A stretch of 64,000 nucleotides of DNA from an uncultured Bacteroidales bacterium (GCA_900317925.1 ONIQ01000002.1:22205-86204), one strand, 5' to 3'; positions 34,841 through 43,274 are shown, numbered from the stretch's first letter. Numbers and translations: made by a program. Notes: a model not told the origin generated them from the sequence alone.

Positions 34841-36099
34841 TTCTTGGTAGGTTTGGTGTCAAGGCCGAACTTTTCAATCTTCCGGTACAGGGTCCGTTCG
34901 GAAATCCCCAGCTCTGCGGCCGCCAGTTTGCGGTTTCCGCCGGAGCGTTCAAGCGCCTTGATAATCAATTCTTTACTTGCATTGTTGATGGAAAGGGACT
35001 CGTCCAGGATCTGGGGCTGCTCTTCGGCATCGTTGTCCAGCGACACGGAGCGGACCTCGCCGCTGGAAACGGGGACCCCCACGCCCTGCCACTCTGCCTC
35101 CGGCATCTCCGGTCCGGCCAGCTGATGGGGGTGCGGGATCGTTCCCTCGCCGCCATAGACGGTCTTTTTCAGGTCTTCCACTTCCTGTTTGATGTCCAGG
35201 ATCGCCTTGATGAACATTTCCCGGTCCGATGCGCTCATGCCCCCCGCCTCGTGGCCGCCGGCGGCTACCGGCAGGGTAACCGGCGCCTCTTTCGGGAGGT
35301 ACTGCTCCAGCGTGAGGGAATCCACCATGCGGCGCTCGGCGCCCGGGGTGAGCTTCTCTCCCTCCAGGGCCGCTACGGTCTCGGCCACGTTTTTCAACTG
35401 GCGGATGTTGCCCGGCCAGCGATAGCTCGTGAGCAGGCGGATGGCATCGCTGGTAAGATTCACCTTGCCCATGTTGTATTTCTCCGAAAAATCGGAGGTA
35501 AACTTCCTGAACAGCAGATAGATATCTTCTTTGCGGTCGCGCAGGGCGGGCAGGGAGATCTGGATGGCGCAGAGGCGGTAGTAGAGGTCTTCCCGGAACT
35601 TGCCCTGGCTCACGGCGTGCAGCAGGTTCACGTTGGTGGCCGCAATGACGCGGACATCGGTCTTCTCCACCTTGCTGGAACCCACTTTGATGAATTCGCC
35701 GCTCTGCAGGACGCGCAGCAGCTTGGCCTGGCTGGCCAGCGGCAGCTCCCCGATTTCGTCCAGGAAAAGGGTGCCCCCATCGGCCTCCTGGAAATACCCC
35801 TTGCGGGTTTCGATGGCGCCGGTGAACGAGCCCTTTTCGTGGCCGAAAAGTTCGGAATCGACCGTTCCTTCCGGAATGGCCCCGCAGTTGACGGCGAAAT
35901 ACTTGCCGTTCTTGCGACGGCTGTTCTGGTGGATGATCTTCGGGATGTTTTCCTTGCCGACGCCGCTCTCGCCCGTGATGAGGACCGTCAGGTCTGTGGG
36001 CGCGATGGCCATCGCCGTTTCCAGGGCGCGGTTCAGCGCCGCGTCGTTCCCGATGATGTCGAATTTATTTTTGAGCCGCTGTAATTCTTGCGTATCCAT
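34837..36099 (-). CDS. Sigma-54-dependent transcriptional activator without receiver domain
   Basis: The 420-aa NtrC-class AAA+ activator has Walker A 'GESGVGKE', the sigma-54-contacting loop 'GSFTGA' (consensus GAFTGA), Walker B 'GGTLFLDEIGEL', and a C-terminal Fis-type helix-turn-helix ('NRKLAAAELGISERTLYRKI'). There is no N-terminal sensor or receiver domain: the AAA+ module starts almost at residue 1. It implies an RpoN in this genome. It heads the run with lptE, a TPR protein and secG; whether it controls them is unknown. Confidence 0.92.
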   Translation of the reverse strand: MDTQELQRLKNKFDIIGNDAALNRALETAMAIAPTDLTVLITGESGVGKENIPKIIHQNSRRKNGKYFAVNCGAIPEGTVDSELFGHEKGSFTGAIETRKGYFQEADGGTLFLDEIGELPLASQAKLLRVLQSGEFIKVGSSKVEKTDVRVIAATNVNLLHAVSQGKFREDLYYRLCAIQISLPALRDRKEDIYLLFRKFTSDFSEKYNMGKVNLTSDAIRLLTSYRWPGNIRQLKNVAETVAALEGEKLTPGAERRMVDSLTLEQYLPKEAPVTLPVAAGGHEAGGMSASDREMFIKAILDIKQEVEDLKKTVYGGEGTIPHPHQLAGPEMPEAEWQGVGVPVSSGEVRSVSLDNDAEEQPQILDESLSINNASKELIIKALERSGGNRKLAAAELGISERTLYRKIEKFGLDTKPTKK

Positions 36100-36116
36100 T
36101 TTTTTTCAACTTATCG

Positions 36117-36124
36117 CAAAGTTA
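36117..36124 (-). promoter_or_regulatory. Sigma-54 activator promoter, -7 element TAACTTTG
   Basis: On the minus strand TAACTTTG matches TAnnTTTG, 17 nt before the ATG at 36099. Confidence 0.5.
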
Positions 36125-36147
36125 ACGAATTTCCTGAAAATAATTGT

Positions 36148-36155
36148 TATCTTTG
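36148..36155 (+). promoter_or_regulatory. Lipoprotein gene promoter, -7 element TATCTTTG
   Basis: The sequence matches TAnnTTTG, 22 nt before the ATG at 36178 and divergent from the sigma-54 activator promoter. Confidence 0.55.
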
Positions 36156-36177
36156 CCTAATTGAGAATTAAATCTTA

Positions 36178-37833
36178 ATGCGAAATATGAAAAAAGGAAT
36201 CAGAATTTTTGCAGCGGCAGTCCTGGGACTGGCCCTTGCTGCCTGCTCCTCGGCCGAGAAAATGGCCCAGCAGGCTGAAAATGTTACCGTGAAGTGCACC
36301 CCCGTGGTTCTCGAGGCCGTTGCCGGCAATGTGGACGCACAGGTGGCCGTAACCTATCCGAAGGACTATTTCCACCCCAAAGCCATCCTGGAGGTGACGC
36401 CGGTGCTGGTTTATGAAGGCGGCGAAGCCAAGGGAAAAACCTTGATGTACCAGGGCGAAAAGGTGAAGGACAATTACAAGGTCGTCCCCACGGCCGGAAC
36501 CACCGTCAGCGAGAAACTTCATTTCGATTATGTAGAAGGGATGGAGAATTCGCACCTCGAACTCCGCGGCGTGGCCCGTTACGGCAAGAAGTCCGTCAAC
36601 CTGCCCGTCAAGAAGGTGGCCGACGGTGTGAACACCACGTACATGCTGGTCAAGCGTGAAGGCCAGCTGGCTTTTAAGAAAGACAACTACCAGTCTGTCA
36701 TCAAGCAGACCGCCGAAGGCCAGATTCTCTATCAGGTGAACTCTTCCGAAGTGCAGAGCAAGCAGCTTTCCAGCCAGTCCGTGAAGGACTTCCAGGCCGC
36801 CCTGGACGAGATTGCCGCCAACGAGCGCAAGACCATCACGGGCACCGAAGTGGTTGCCTACGCTTCCCCGGAAGGTGGTGAGAAACTGAACGCCAAGCTT
36901 TCCGACAACCGTTCCAAGACGGGCGAGAAGGCTTTCGAGAAAATTACCAAGGGCAAAGAGGTGGGCAGCCCCGAGGTCCGCAGCATCGGTCAGGACTGGG
37001 AAGGCTTCCAGGAGCTGGTGGCCAAGTCCGACATCCAGGACAAGGACCTCATCCTGCGCGTCCTTTCCATGTACAGCGATCCGGCCGTGCGGGAAAGCGA
37101 AATCCGCAACATGTCCCAGGTCTATACCTCGCTGCAGAGCTCGGTGCTTCCCGAACTGCGCCGCGCCCGTTTCATCGCCAATGTGGAATACCAGAACTAC
37201 ACCGCGGAAGAGTTGGTGGAACTGGTCGATAACAACATCAACGTGCTGGACGAGGAAGCGCTCCTCCGTGCCGCCGCGCTGGTGAAGGACAATGCCAAGA
37301 AGGAAGAAGTTTACAAGAAAGCCGTGGAGAAATTCGGCAGCGACCGTGCCCAGTACAACCTGGCTGTCTGCTACTTGAAGGACGGTAAGCTGGACAAGGC
37401 CCAGAAGGCCCTCCAGGCCGTGAAGGAGCAGGACGGTGACGTCCAGAACGCCCTGGGTGTGGTGGCCCTGCGCAAGGACGACCTCGAGACCGCCAAGAAG
37501 TGCTTCAAGAAAGCCGGTACGGCCGAAGCCAAGGCCAACATGGGCGTGGTTGACATCCTCTCCGGAGACTATGCCAAGGCCGTCCAGGATCTGGCCGATG
37601 CCAAGGGCTGCTGCCACAACACGGTGCTGGCCTACCTGCTGAACGACCAGCCGGACAAGGCGCTTGCCGCCGCCCACTGCAAGGATCCCAAGGTGGCCTA
37701 CCTGAAAGCCATCATCGCCGCCCGCCAGGGCAAGGCCGCTTCCGAGGTGAAGGGTTATCTGGAGGCCGCCGGCAAAGACAAGGAGTTGGCCGAGCGTGCT
37801 GCCAAGGATATCGAATTCGTAGATTATCGCTAG
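36178..37833 (+). CDS. Outer-membrane-associated lipoprotein with OmpA-like and TPR regions
   Basis: The 551-aa protein (551 from 36178; ATG 36187 is equally likely) has a lipoprotein signal 'VLGLALAACSSAEK'. The first third is beta-rich. The middle contains 'VVAYASPEGGEKLNAKLSDNRS', similar to the peptidoglycan-binding OmpA signature. The last 220 residues are TPR-like repeats ('YNLAVCYLKDGKLDKAQKALQAV'). Codons are strongly biased (CTG, GCC, AAG), suggesting high expression. It may tether the envelope, but the function is not established. Confidence 0.65.
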   Translation: MRNMKKGIRIFAAAVLGLALAACSSAEKMAQQAENVTVKCTPVVLEAVAGNVDAQVAVTYPKDYFHPKAILEVTPVLVYEGGEAKGKTLMYQGEKVKDNYKVVPTAGTTVSEKLHFDYVEGMENSHLELRGVARYGKKSVNLPVKKVADGVNTTYMLVKREGQLAFKKDNYQSVIKQTAEGQILYQVNSSEVQSKQLSSQSVKDFQAALDEIAANERKTITGTEVVAYASPEGGEKLNAKLSDNRSKTGEKAFEKITKGKEVGSPEVRSIGQDWEGFQELVAKSDIQDKDLILRVLSMYSDPAVRESEIRNMSQVYTSLQSSVLPELRRARFIANVEYQNYTAEELVELVDNNINVLDEEALLRAAALVKDNAKKEEVYKKAVEKFGSDRAQYNLAVCYLKDGKLDKAQKALQAVKEQDGDVQNALGVVALRKDDLETAKKCFKKAGTAEAKANMGVVDILSGDYAKAVQDLADAKGCCHNTVLAYLLNDQPDKALAAAHCKDPKVAYLKAIIAARQGKAASEVKGYLEAAGKDKELAERAAKDIEFVDYR

Positions 37834-37872
37834 GTTCTTGCCGAATCCGTTAGGATAATCAAATTTTATTCG

Positions 37873-37880
37873 TATATTTG
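37873..37880 (+). promoter_or_regulatory. tRNA-Ser promoter, -7 element TATATTTG
   Basis: The sequence matches TAnnTTTG, 40 nt upstream of the tRNA-Ser 5' end. The hairpin at 37882-37913 immediately follows it. Confidence 0.5.
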
Positions 37881-37881
37881 C

Positions 37882-37918
37882 AGTCCCGGTTCGTTCAGCT
37901 AAGGGCCGGGACTCTTTT
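37882..37918 (+). terminator. Terminator downstream of the lipoprotein gene
   Basis: AGTCCCGG and CCGGGACT form an 8-bp stem with a 16-nt loop followed by CTTTT. It lies between the lipoprotein stop and tRNA-Ser and overlaps the expected tRNA transcription start. Confidence 0.6.
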
Positions 37919-37920
37919 CA

Positions 37921-38008
37921 GGAGAGGTGGGTGAGTGGCTGAAACCAGCAGTTTGCTAAACTGCCGTACTCTATCAGGGTACCACGAGTTCGAATCTCGT
38001 CCTCTCCG
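37921..38008 (+). tRNA. tRNA-Ser (anticodon GCT)
   Basis: This is an 88-nt type II tRNA with a long variable arm. The acceptor stem GGAGAGG (37921-37927) pairs with CCTCTCC (38001-38007), with discriminator G at 38008. The anticodon loop TTTGCTAAA gives GCT, reading AGC/AGU. The T arm contains GTTCGAATC. CCA is not encoded. The adjacent region to the right is rich in mobile-element remnants, but no duplicate of the tRNA 3' end was found there. Confidence 0.95.
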
Positions 38009-38009
38009 C

Positions 38010-38046
38010 AAAAATCCCTTACAGAGCACTCTGTGAGGGATTTTTC
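38010..38046 (+). terminator. Rho-independent terminator after tRNA-Ser
   Basis: AAAAATCCCT-ACAGAG and TCTGTG-AGGGATTTTT form a long stem with a short CAC loop and end in a T run. It is nearly symmetric and could also end minus-strand transcription of the regulator fragment. Confidence 0.85.
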
Positions 38047-38062
38047 CTTGCTCATGGAATCA

Positions 38063-38377
38063 TTATTTCAAAACTTCCCACTCTCCACCGAAGCGTCCGC
38101 CCTTTCTACGGATATCGCCAGATTCCCTCAATTTCTTGGTAATCTTTTCTACCCATCGATCACTGACACCTAGTATTACAGCTAAATTCTTCTGCGTTAT
38201 TTTTGAGTCTCTTCTCATCAATTCCTTAACTTTTTCCGCATACCTTTCCGAACTTGTTTCCGAACTGTGTTCGGTAACAGGTGTGGAAACAGCCCCTAAA
38301 CGTAACGTCAATTCTACCCGGTCTGTATTGGGGCCGAAATGCTCTTTGAGTGGGATTATTATGACTGCATTGTTTTT
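38063..38377 (-). pseudogene. C-terminal fragment of an AlbA_2/RecG-like regulator
   Basis: The minus-strand frame is open from 38377 (after a TAG at 38378-38380) to 38063. It starts inside a domain ('NAVIIIPLKEHFG') without a start codon. It continues through a Ser/Glu linker ('EHSSETSSERYAEK') into a helix-turn-helix ('QKNLAVILGVSDRWVEKITKKL'). This is how RecG-like AlbA_2 regulators normally end. The 82-residue frame from TTG 38311 could in theory be expressed alone. It overlaps the end of the intact regulator by 19 nt in another frame. Confidence 0.6.
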
Positions 38378-39918
38378 CTATATTTCTGCCCTTTTGCTTT
38401 TGGATTCTCCGGGACTGTCATTTCTAAAAAACCCATGTCAATCAGCGGTTGAATATGGCGCTGGCGATTACGTGATTGGTTATATAAGCCCAACCTGTCC
38501 ATTATCTCTTTTGATGTACGCGGAACCGAACAAAAGTTTACGATGTCTAGCTGTTTCTTGGTTAGTTGGTGCGTTTTGATGGTGCACTTCTTTTCTGATG
38601 GTGCGCTTTCATGGTGCACTTCGGTATTTGATGGTGCATTTTCATGGTGCGTTTCTCCGGAACTTGGTGCATTTACATGGTGCTCTTTTCGAAGGATTGT
38701 TACGACGAACTCCTTGGTTTTCTCATTGTCGTTGAACTGCACGTCAATACCCGTATCCATAGCACGCTTGAGTCCACTGCCGGCGCCAGTGTAAGGCAGA
38801 AGGAAGGCGGCATTGTTGAACAAAAGGTCGTTTCTGGGCATGGACATGCCAGAGACGACGCTCTCTACCGTCATCCCTGCAGGCAGGTTGCCGGGGCTGT
38901 GAATCTCCACGCGATCATCAAAGATAAACACACGTACAGGCATGGTCCACACCAGGCTACGATGGACCAAGGCATTGGCGGTGAACTCCATAAGTGCGAC
39001 AGACGGTATCTCAAGTTCTCCCAGAGAGTTGAAGTTCTCTTCTACCTGAACATTTCTCAAATTCCGGGTGAAGAACTGCATGATGGCGTTGAACTGATGA
39101 AGGATGTTCCCCTCCATCGAGGTGTCGGGAAAACGGTCGCGATACTCGGTTCCGCCGATGGAATTACCGAAGAAACTGATGCATTTGGCCGTATAGGTGG
39201 GGAAGAAACGTTGGACGGCCTTGGCAAAGAGAATGATTGCAGCTACGGTAAATCGGCCGTCCGGCCTGATGAGTTTAAGGTTTCTAAGAATATCGGCCGC
39301 AGTTTTATCGTTAATCAGCAGCGATGCTATCTCATCGGCGTTCAAATCGGCCGGCTTTCTTCCATCATCTGTCTGTTTGGGCAATGCTTCGCGGAATTTT
39401 TTGAGCAGGAAAGTCTTTATGGCTTCCATGTCCATGTCTTCCATCGTGGCGTCGGGTACAACAGCCTCATCTGCCTCGAAGGTGCCACAATCATCCATCA
39501 TGGCCTTGAGTTCCATGTTATCAAAAATCTTCCGCTTGTCCGATCCTTGCTTTATCCAAATGATGCCCTTGTTGTCGTGATAGGGCTTATTTGTTCCCTC
39601 TTTGATAATAGCAATCACAATGTTCCCACCCTTCACTTTGGAGGTTTCCGTCTCAATTAAAATGGAGGGATGAAGCATATCGCTGGCAATCTGGCCCAGA
39701 GCGGCAGTGGTTTCCTGGGTTTCCTTGTAGGAAAGGGCATTTATCACTCCTGTTTTGTCGTTAATTCCAATGACAATGCGCCCGCCACGGTAATTACTCA
39801 TGGCGCACATCTCGGTAGCGATGTCGTAATTATCCACGATACGCTCCTTGAACTGAACTTTGCCAACCTCGGCCAAATCTCTCAATTCCAGTATCTCTTT
39901 TTCGGTCATAGCCTTCAA
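38359..39918 (-). CDS. AlbA_2-domain ATP-binding regulator (RecG-like C-terminal region)
   Basis: The 519-aa protein has the AlbA_2/Schlafen-like nucleic-acid-binding domain (about residues 1-130, 'ESKERI'-type 'VQFKERIV', 'NYRGGRIVIGINDKTG') and a GHKL-ATPase-like domain ('VALMEFTANALVHRSL', 'VEIHSPGNLPAGMTVE', 'GAGSGLKRAMD'). A repetitive linker at residues 413-445 and a winged helix end it. Such proteins are usually DNA-binding regulators of accessory regions, and some act in phage defence; the role here is unknown. ATG 39909 is an alternative start. Confidence 0.75.
   Translation of the reverse strand: MKAMTEKEILELRDLAEVGKVQFKERIVDNYDIATEMCAMSNYRGGRIVIGINDKTGVINALSYKETQETTAALGQIASDMLHPSILIETETSKVKGGNIVIAIIKEGTNKPYHDNKGIIWIKQGSDKRKIFDNMELKAMMDDCGTFEADEAVVPDATMEDMDMEAIKTFLLKKFREALPKQTDDGRKPADLNADEIASLLINDKTAADILRNLKLIRPDGRFTVAAIILFAKAVQRFFPTYTAKCISFFGNSIGGTEYRDRFPDTSMEGNILHQFNAIMQFFTRNLRNVQVEENFNSLGELEIPSVALMEFTANALVHRSLVWTMPVRVFIFDDRVEIHSPGNLPAGMTVESVVSGMSMPRNDLLFNNAAFLLPYTGAGSGLKRAMDTGIDVQFNDNEKTKEFVVTILRKEHHVNAPSSGETHHENAPSNTEVHHESAPSEKKCTIKTHQLTKKQLDIVNFCSVPRTSKEIMDRLGLYNQSRNRQRHIQPLIDMGFLEMTVPENPKAKGQKYRKTMQS
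38584..38682 (-). repeat. Three 33-bp tandem units in the regulator linker
   Basis: Residues 413-445 are three 11-residue units of the form HH-x-(N/S)-APS-xxx. The DNA shows repeated ATGGTGC words on the plus strand. The unit count may vary between strains by slippage without changing the frame. Confidence 0.6.
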
Positions 39919-39925
39919 GTTTTTA

Positions 39926-39933
39926 CAAAAATA
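39926..39933 (-). promoter_or_regulatory. AlbA_2 regulator promoter, -7 element TATTTTTG
   Basis: On the minus strand it matches TAnnTTTG only 7 nt before the ATG at 39918. It would give an almost leaderless transcript, or favour the ATG at 39909. Confidence 0.45.
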
Positions 39934-39951
39934 CGGATTTTTTGTCGGAGC

Positions 39952-40278
39952 CTACAACAAATTGTTGAATTTGGTCATGGATTGGGCCTTAATGGAGTCC
40001 ACGATGTCGATGTAGGGCTTCATGGCCTTGTAGTCGGAGTGTCCGGTCCACTTCATCACGATGTTCGGGGTAATACCGAGGGAGAGGGCGTTGACGATGA
40101 AGGTTCGGCGGCCTGTGTGAGTGCCGACCAGTTCCCACTTCGGTTGAATCTTGTCGGTTCGGACGTTACCCTTGTAGGTGGTGACGCGGATCTCCTCATT
40201 GATACCGGCTAGCTTGCACAACTCCTTGATGTCGCGGTTCATCGCCTGCCATGATGACGCCATGCTCTGTAAAAGCAT
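39952..40278 (-). pseudogene. Tyrosine recombinase (integrase), C-terminal fragment
   Basis: Residues from about 'MNRDIKELCKLAGINEEIRV' onward match the catalytic end of Bacteroidales integrases. Arg is in 'GTHTGRRTFIVNAL', His in 'KWTGHSDYKAMK', and the Tyr nucleophile in 'PYIDI'. The N-terminal DNA-binding part and the first catalytic Arg are missing. Upstream the sequence changes abruptly into an ORF6N-like fragment, so this is a deletion remnant of a mobile element. Confidence 0.8.
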
Positions 40279-40366
40279 AGGGTAAATACTTCCTGTGCTG
40301 CCCTCTTCTGTTTAAGGTCGCAATTTGCGACCTTAAAGACGCCCATTCTTCTTTGGTGAAGTTGAA
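40255..40366 (-). pseudogene. ORF6N/KilA-type phage antirepressor fragment
   Basis: A minus-strand frame different from its neighbours reads 'FTKEEWASLRSQIATLNRR' followed by 'GQHRKYLPYAFTEHGV'. This is the conserved core of ORF6N-domain proteins. It has no start of its own and is cut on both sides by other gene fragments. Confidence 0.65.
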
Positions 40367-40496
40367 CTATCTCAAAATTTGCGACAGTTGGAACATCCTT
40401 AAGTTCTTCCTCCAAAGCTGTATTTATATGCTTCGCGAGAGTTTTCTTGTCACGGCCGAAAAGAATCGACATTTGTGTTCGGTCCAACCATACTGT
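40367..40496 (-). pseudogene. RhuM-family protein, N-terminal fragment
   Basis: The minus-strand frame reads 'TVWLDRTQMSILFGRDKKT' and then 'LAKHINTALEEELKDVPTV', the opening region of RhuM-like virulence-associated proteins. No ATG precedes it (an in-frame TGA lies just upstream), and it runs into the ORF6N fragment in another frame. It is not expressed as a full protein. Confidence 0.6.
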
Positions 40497-40499
40497 TCT

Positions 40500-40660
40500 T
40501 CAATCAACGCCGGGCTATTCCGGCTTTCAAAGATAATCAAAGGAATCCATTCCGCATACATGATTGCATTCATAATCTTCCTAAGCGGGTATTTTCTCTT
40601 CCGCTGTTGCGGATCCAGGATAATTTCCGTAACTTGCCACTGTTTATCAGTGAGGTTACA
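40500..40660 (-). pseudogene. Transposase N-terminal fragment (IS5-like/DUF4096)
   Basis: The minus strand reads 'LTDKQWQVTEIILDPQQRK' and then 'RKYPLRKIMNAIMY', which matches the first part of DUF4096/IS5-type transposases. Homology fades after about residue 35 and the catalytic region is absent. No terminal inverted repeats were recognised. Confidence 0.55.
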
Positions 40661-40719
40661 TAAAGTTACGAAGATTTACACACTTTATTAGCAAATTTAA
40701 ACAGCTTCTAATAGAAGTA

Positions 40720-43218
40720 ATGAAACCCCAGGCCCCCGCCATCCTTCTCCTGACGGTCTTTCTTGCCTTGTCGGCTTTCGGCCAGGAAAGAAGGGCCGTC
40801 ATCCGGACCAACCAGCTGGGCTACCTGCCGGGGGCCACGAAAGTGGCCGTCTATCTGGGCCCGGCTCCGGCGCCGGAAGAATTCCAGGTGGTGAACGTAT
40901 TCAGCGGCGAGCCGGTACTCCGGGCGAAAACCGTTCCCACGGGGCCCCTGGGGCAGATGGCGGCCACCGCCCGGCTCGATTTCTCCTCGCTCGTGACCCC
41001 CGGCTCGTACCGGATCGTCGCGGGCGATGCGTGTTCGGAAAGCTTCCCCATCGGCCCGCAGGTCTATGACGGGGCGGCCGATTTCGTGCTGCATTACATG
41101 CGTCAGCAGCGCTGCGGCTGGAATCCTTTCCTGCGCGACAGCTGCCACACGAAGGACGCCATCATTGTCTATCATCCCACCAAAAGCGGCCAACACCTGG
41201 ACGTGCGCGGCGGGTGGCACGATGCCTCGGACTGCCTGCAATACACCGCCACCACCGCCAATGCCATCTACCAGATGGCCTATGCCTACGAGCGCAACCC
41301 GGAGGCTTTTGGCGATGCATACGGCACCGACGGCACCCCCGGGGGCAACGGCATCCCGGACATCGTGGACGAGATCCGCTGGGGCTTGGACTGGCTGGAC
41401 CGGATGAACCCGGCTCCGGGCGAGTTTTACAACCAGCTGGCCGATGACCGCGACCACGTGGGCATGCGGCGTCCGCCGGAAGACCAGGCCGATTACGGCT
41501 GGGGTCGCGGCGGGGCGCGTCCGGTGTATTTCTGCACCGGGAAACCGCAGCAGCGGGGGCGGCACGGGGGCGTGAATGCCACCACCGGCATCGCCAGTAC
41601 CGCCGGAAAATTCGCCTCGGCCTTTGGGATCGGAAGCCGCGTACTGGAACCGTTCTACCCGGAACTGGCGGCCCGCATCCGGGCGAAGGCGGCCGATGCC
41701 TGGGAGACGGGAGAAAAGCATCCGGGCGTATGCCAGACGGTATCGATCGTAAGCCCGTACATCTACGAGGAAGACAACTGGACAGACGACATGGAATTGG
41801 CGGGCGTGGAGATGTACCGCCTGACCGGCGAGCGGACCTACCTGAAAAAAGCCATCGAATACGGGCGGGCCGAACCGGTTACGCCCTGGATGGGGGCCGA
41901 CAGCGCCCGGCACTACCAATGGTACCCCTTTATGAACATGGGCCACGTCCGGCTGGCGGGCGAAGGGCGGGAAGAATTCATCCGGAACCTGCGCAGCGGC
42001 ATCGACCGGGTGTGGGACCGCGCCCAGGGCTCGCCCTTCCTGTACGGCATCCCGTCTATCTGGTGCTCCAACAACCTCACGGCGGCCATGCTGTCGCAAT
42101 GCATCCTGTATCGCCAGCTCACCGGCGACCGTCGGTACGAGGTGATGGAAGGGGCGCTGCGCGACTGGCTGCTGGGCTGCAATCCGTGGGGCGTGAGCAT
42201 GGTGGTGGAACTGCCGCGCGGAGGAACCTATCCCCTTCAGCCTCACTCGTTTATCATCAACGAAAAACTGGGAAACACCACCGGCGGACTGGTGGACGGA
42301 CCGGTCTATGACACCATTTTCGGATCGCTGCTGGGCATCCATACCGACGGCGGGAACAACTACGAGGCCTTTCAGCCCGGGCGCATGGTCTATCACGATT
42401 CCACGCACGATTATTCCACCAACGAACCCACGATGGACGGCACCGCCAGCCTCACCTTCCCCCTGTCGGCCTACCAGATGGAGGGGCGGAACAGCTCCCT
42501 GCCGGCACCGTCCGGGGTCTCTCCGAAGAACGTCTTCAACCAGGGCGGCATTGTCCGGACCGATCCGTCGCAAAAACGCATCTCGCTTGTTTTCACCGCG
42601 GCCGATAAGGCCGATGGCGCCCCCGCCATCCTGTCCGCGCTCCGCCAGGCCGGCGTGAAAGGTGCCTTTTTCTTCACGGGCGAGTTTTTTGAGAAATTCT
42701 CCTCCGTGGTGCGCGACATCCAGGCCGGAGGCCACTACGTCGGGAGCCACAGCTACGGTCACCTGCTCTATTGCCCCTGGGGGAAGGGACGGGATTCGCT
42801 GCTGGTCACGCGGGAGGAATTCGAAGCCGACCTGGTGCGGAGTTACGCGGTCATGGCACCGTTCGGCATCTCCCCGGAAACGGCGCCGCTTTTCATGCCC
42901 CCGTACGAGCATTACAACGCCGCCATCGCCTCCTGGGCGCGTTCCATGGGCCTGCAGGTGGTCAATTACACCGGCGGGACCTATACCAACGGAGACTACA
43001 CCACGCCCGACATGGCGCACTACTATAGCAGCAAATTCATCCTGGACAAGGTTTTCTCCCTTGAGGAAAAAGAGGGGCTGAACGGCCACATCCTGCTCAT
43101 CCACCTGGGCACCGTACCCGAGCGGACCGACAAATTTTACAACCGTCTGCCCCGCCTCATCCGCAGCCTGCAACGTCGTGGTTATGAATTTGTTCCGCTT
43201 CAGGCGGCCATTCGATAA
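40720..43218 (+). CDS. GH9 glycoside hydrolase fused to a polysaccharide-deacetylase-like domain
   Basis: The 832-aa secreted protein has a signal peptide ('FLALSAFGQ'). A CelD-like Ig domain (about residues 25-110, 'RTNQLGYLPGATKVAVYLG') precedes the GH9 (alpha/alpha)6 barrel, with catalytic Asp in 'GGWHDASDCLQYT' and the acid Glu in 'YSTNEPTMDGTAS'. From about residue 605 a NodB/CE4-like domain follows, with 'GSHSYGHLLY' (His pair) and 'FMPPYEHYN'. The first CE4 motif, normally TFDD, reads 'VFTAADKADG'. It probably acts on beta-glucan-like polymers; deacetylase activity is uncertain. Confidence 0.88.
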   Translation: MKPQAPAILLLTVFLALSAFGQERRAVIRTNQLGYLPGATKVAVYLGPAPAPEEFQVVNVFSGEPVLRAKTVPTGPLGQMAATARLDFSSLVTPGSYRIVAGDACSESFPIGPQVYDGAADFVLHYMRQQRCGWNPFLRDSCHTKDAIIVYHPTKSGQHLDVRGGWHDASDCLQYTATTANAIYQMAYAYERNPEAFGDAYGTDGTPGGNGIPDIVDEIRWGLDWLDRMNPAPGEFYNQLADDRDHVGMRRPPEDQADYGWGRGGARPVYFCTGKPQQRGRHGGVNATTGIASTAGKFASAFGIGSRVLEPFYPELAARIRAKAADAWETGEKHPGVCQTVSIVSPYIYEEDNWTDDMELAGVEMYRLTGERTYLKKAIEYGRAEPVTPWMGADSARHYQWYPFMNMGHVRLAGEGREEFIRNLRSGIDRVWDRAQGSPFLYGIPSIWCSNNLTAAMLSQCILYRQLTGDRRYEVMEGALRDWLLGCNPWGVSMVVELPRGGTYPLQPHSFIINEKLGNTTGGLVDGPVYDTIFGSLLGIHTDGGNNYEAFQPGRMVYHDSTHDYSTNEPTMDGTASLTFPLSAYQMEGRNSSLPAPSGVSPKNVFNQGGIVRTDPSQKRISLVFTAADKADGAPAILSALRQAGVKGAFFFTGEFFEKFSSVVRDIQAGGHYVGSHSYGHLLYCPWGKGRDSLLVTREEFEADLVRSYAVMAPFGISPETAPLFMPPYEHYNAAIASWARSMGLQVVNYTGGTYTNGDYTTPDMAHYYSSKFILDKVFSLEEKEGLNGHILLIHLGTVPERTDKFYNRLPRLIRSLQRRGYEFVPLQAAIR

Positions 43219-43234
43219 TTCCTTCAAAAAATTG

Positions 43235-43265
43235 CTTGAGATTTGAAAGGGAAATCGTAACTTTG
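43235..43265 (+). promoter_or_regulatory. pyrG promoter (CTTG-N19-TAACTTTG)
   Basis: The -7 element TAACTTTG (43258-43265) lies 9 nt before ATG 43275, with CTTG at 43235-43238 as a -33-like element. It supports the shorter pyrG start. Confidence 0.6.
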
Positions 43266-43274
43266 TATCCCGTT

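Noticed and set aside
38571-38700. ATGGTGC repeats as a CRISPR-like array
   Set aside because: The units are short, in frame and inside a conserved regulator gene; they encode a protein linker.
37921-40720. Integrated island bounded by a tRNA-Ser 3'-end duplication
   Set aside because: No second copy of the tRNA 3' end was found up to 40.7 kb, so attachment sites cannot be claimed, although the remnants fit a tRNA-linked insertion.
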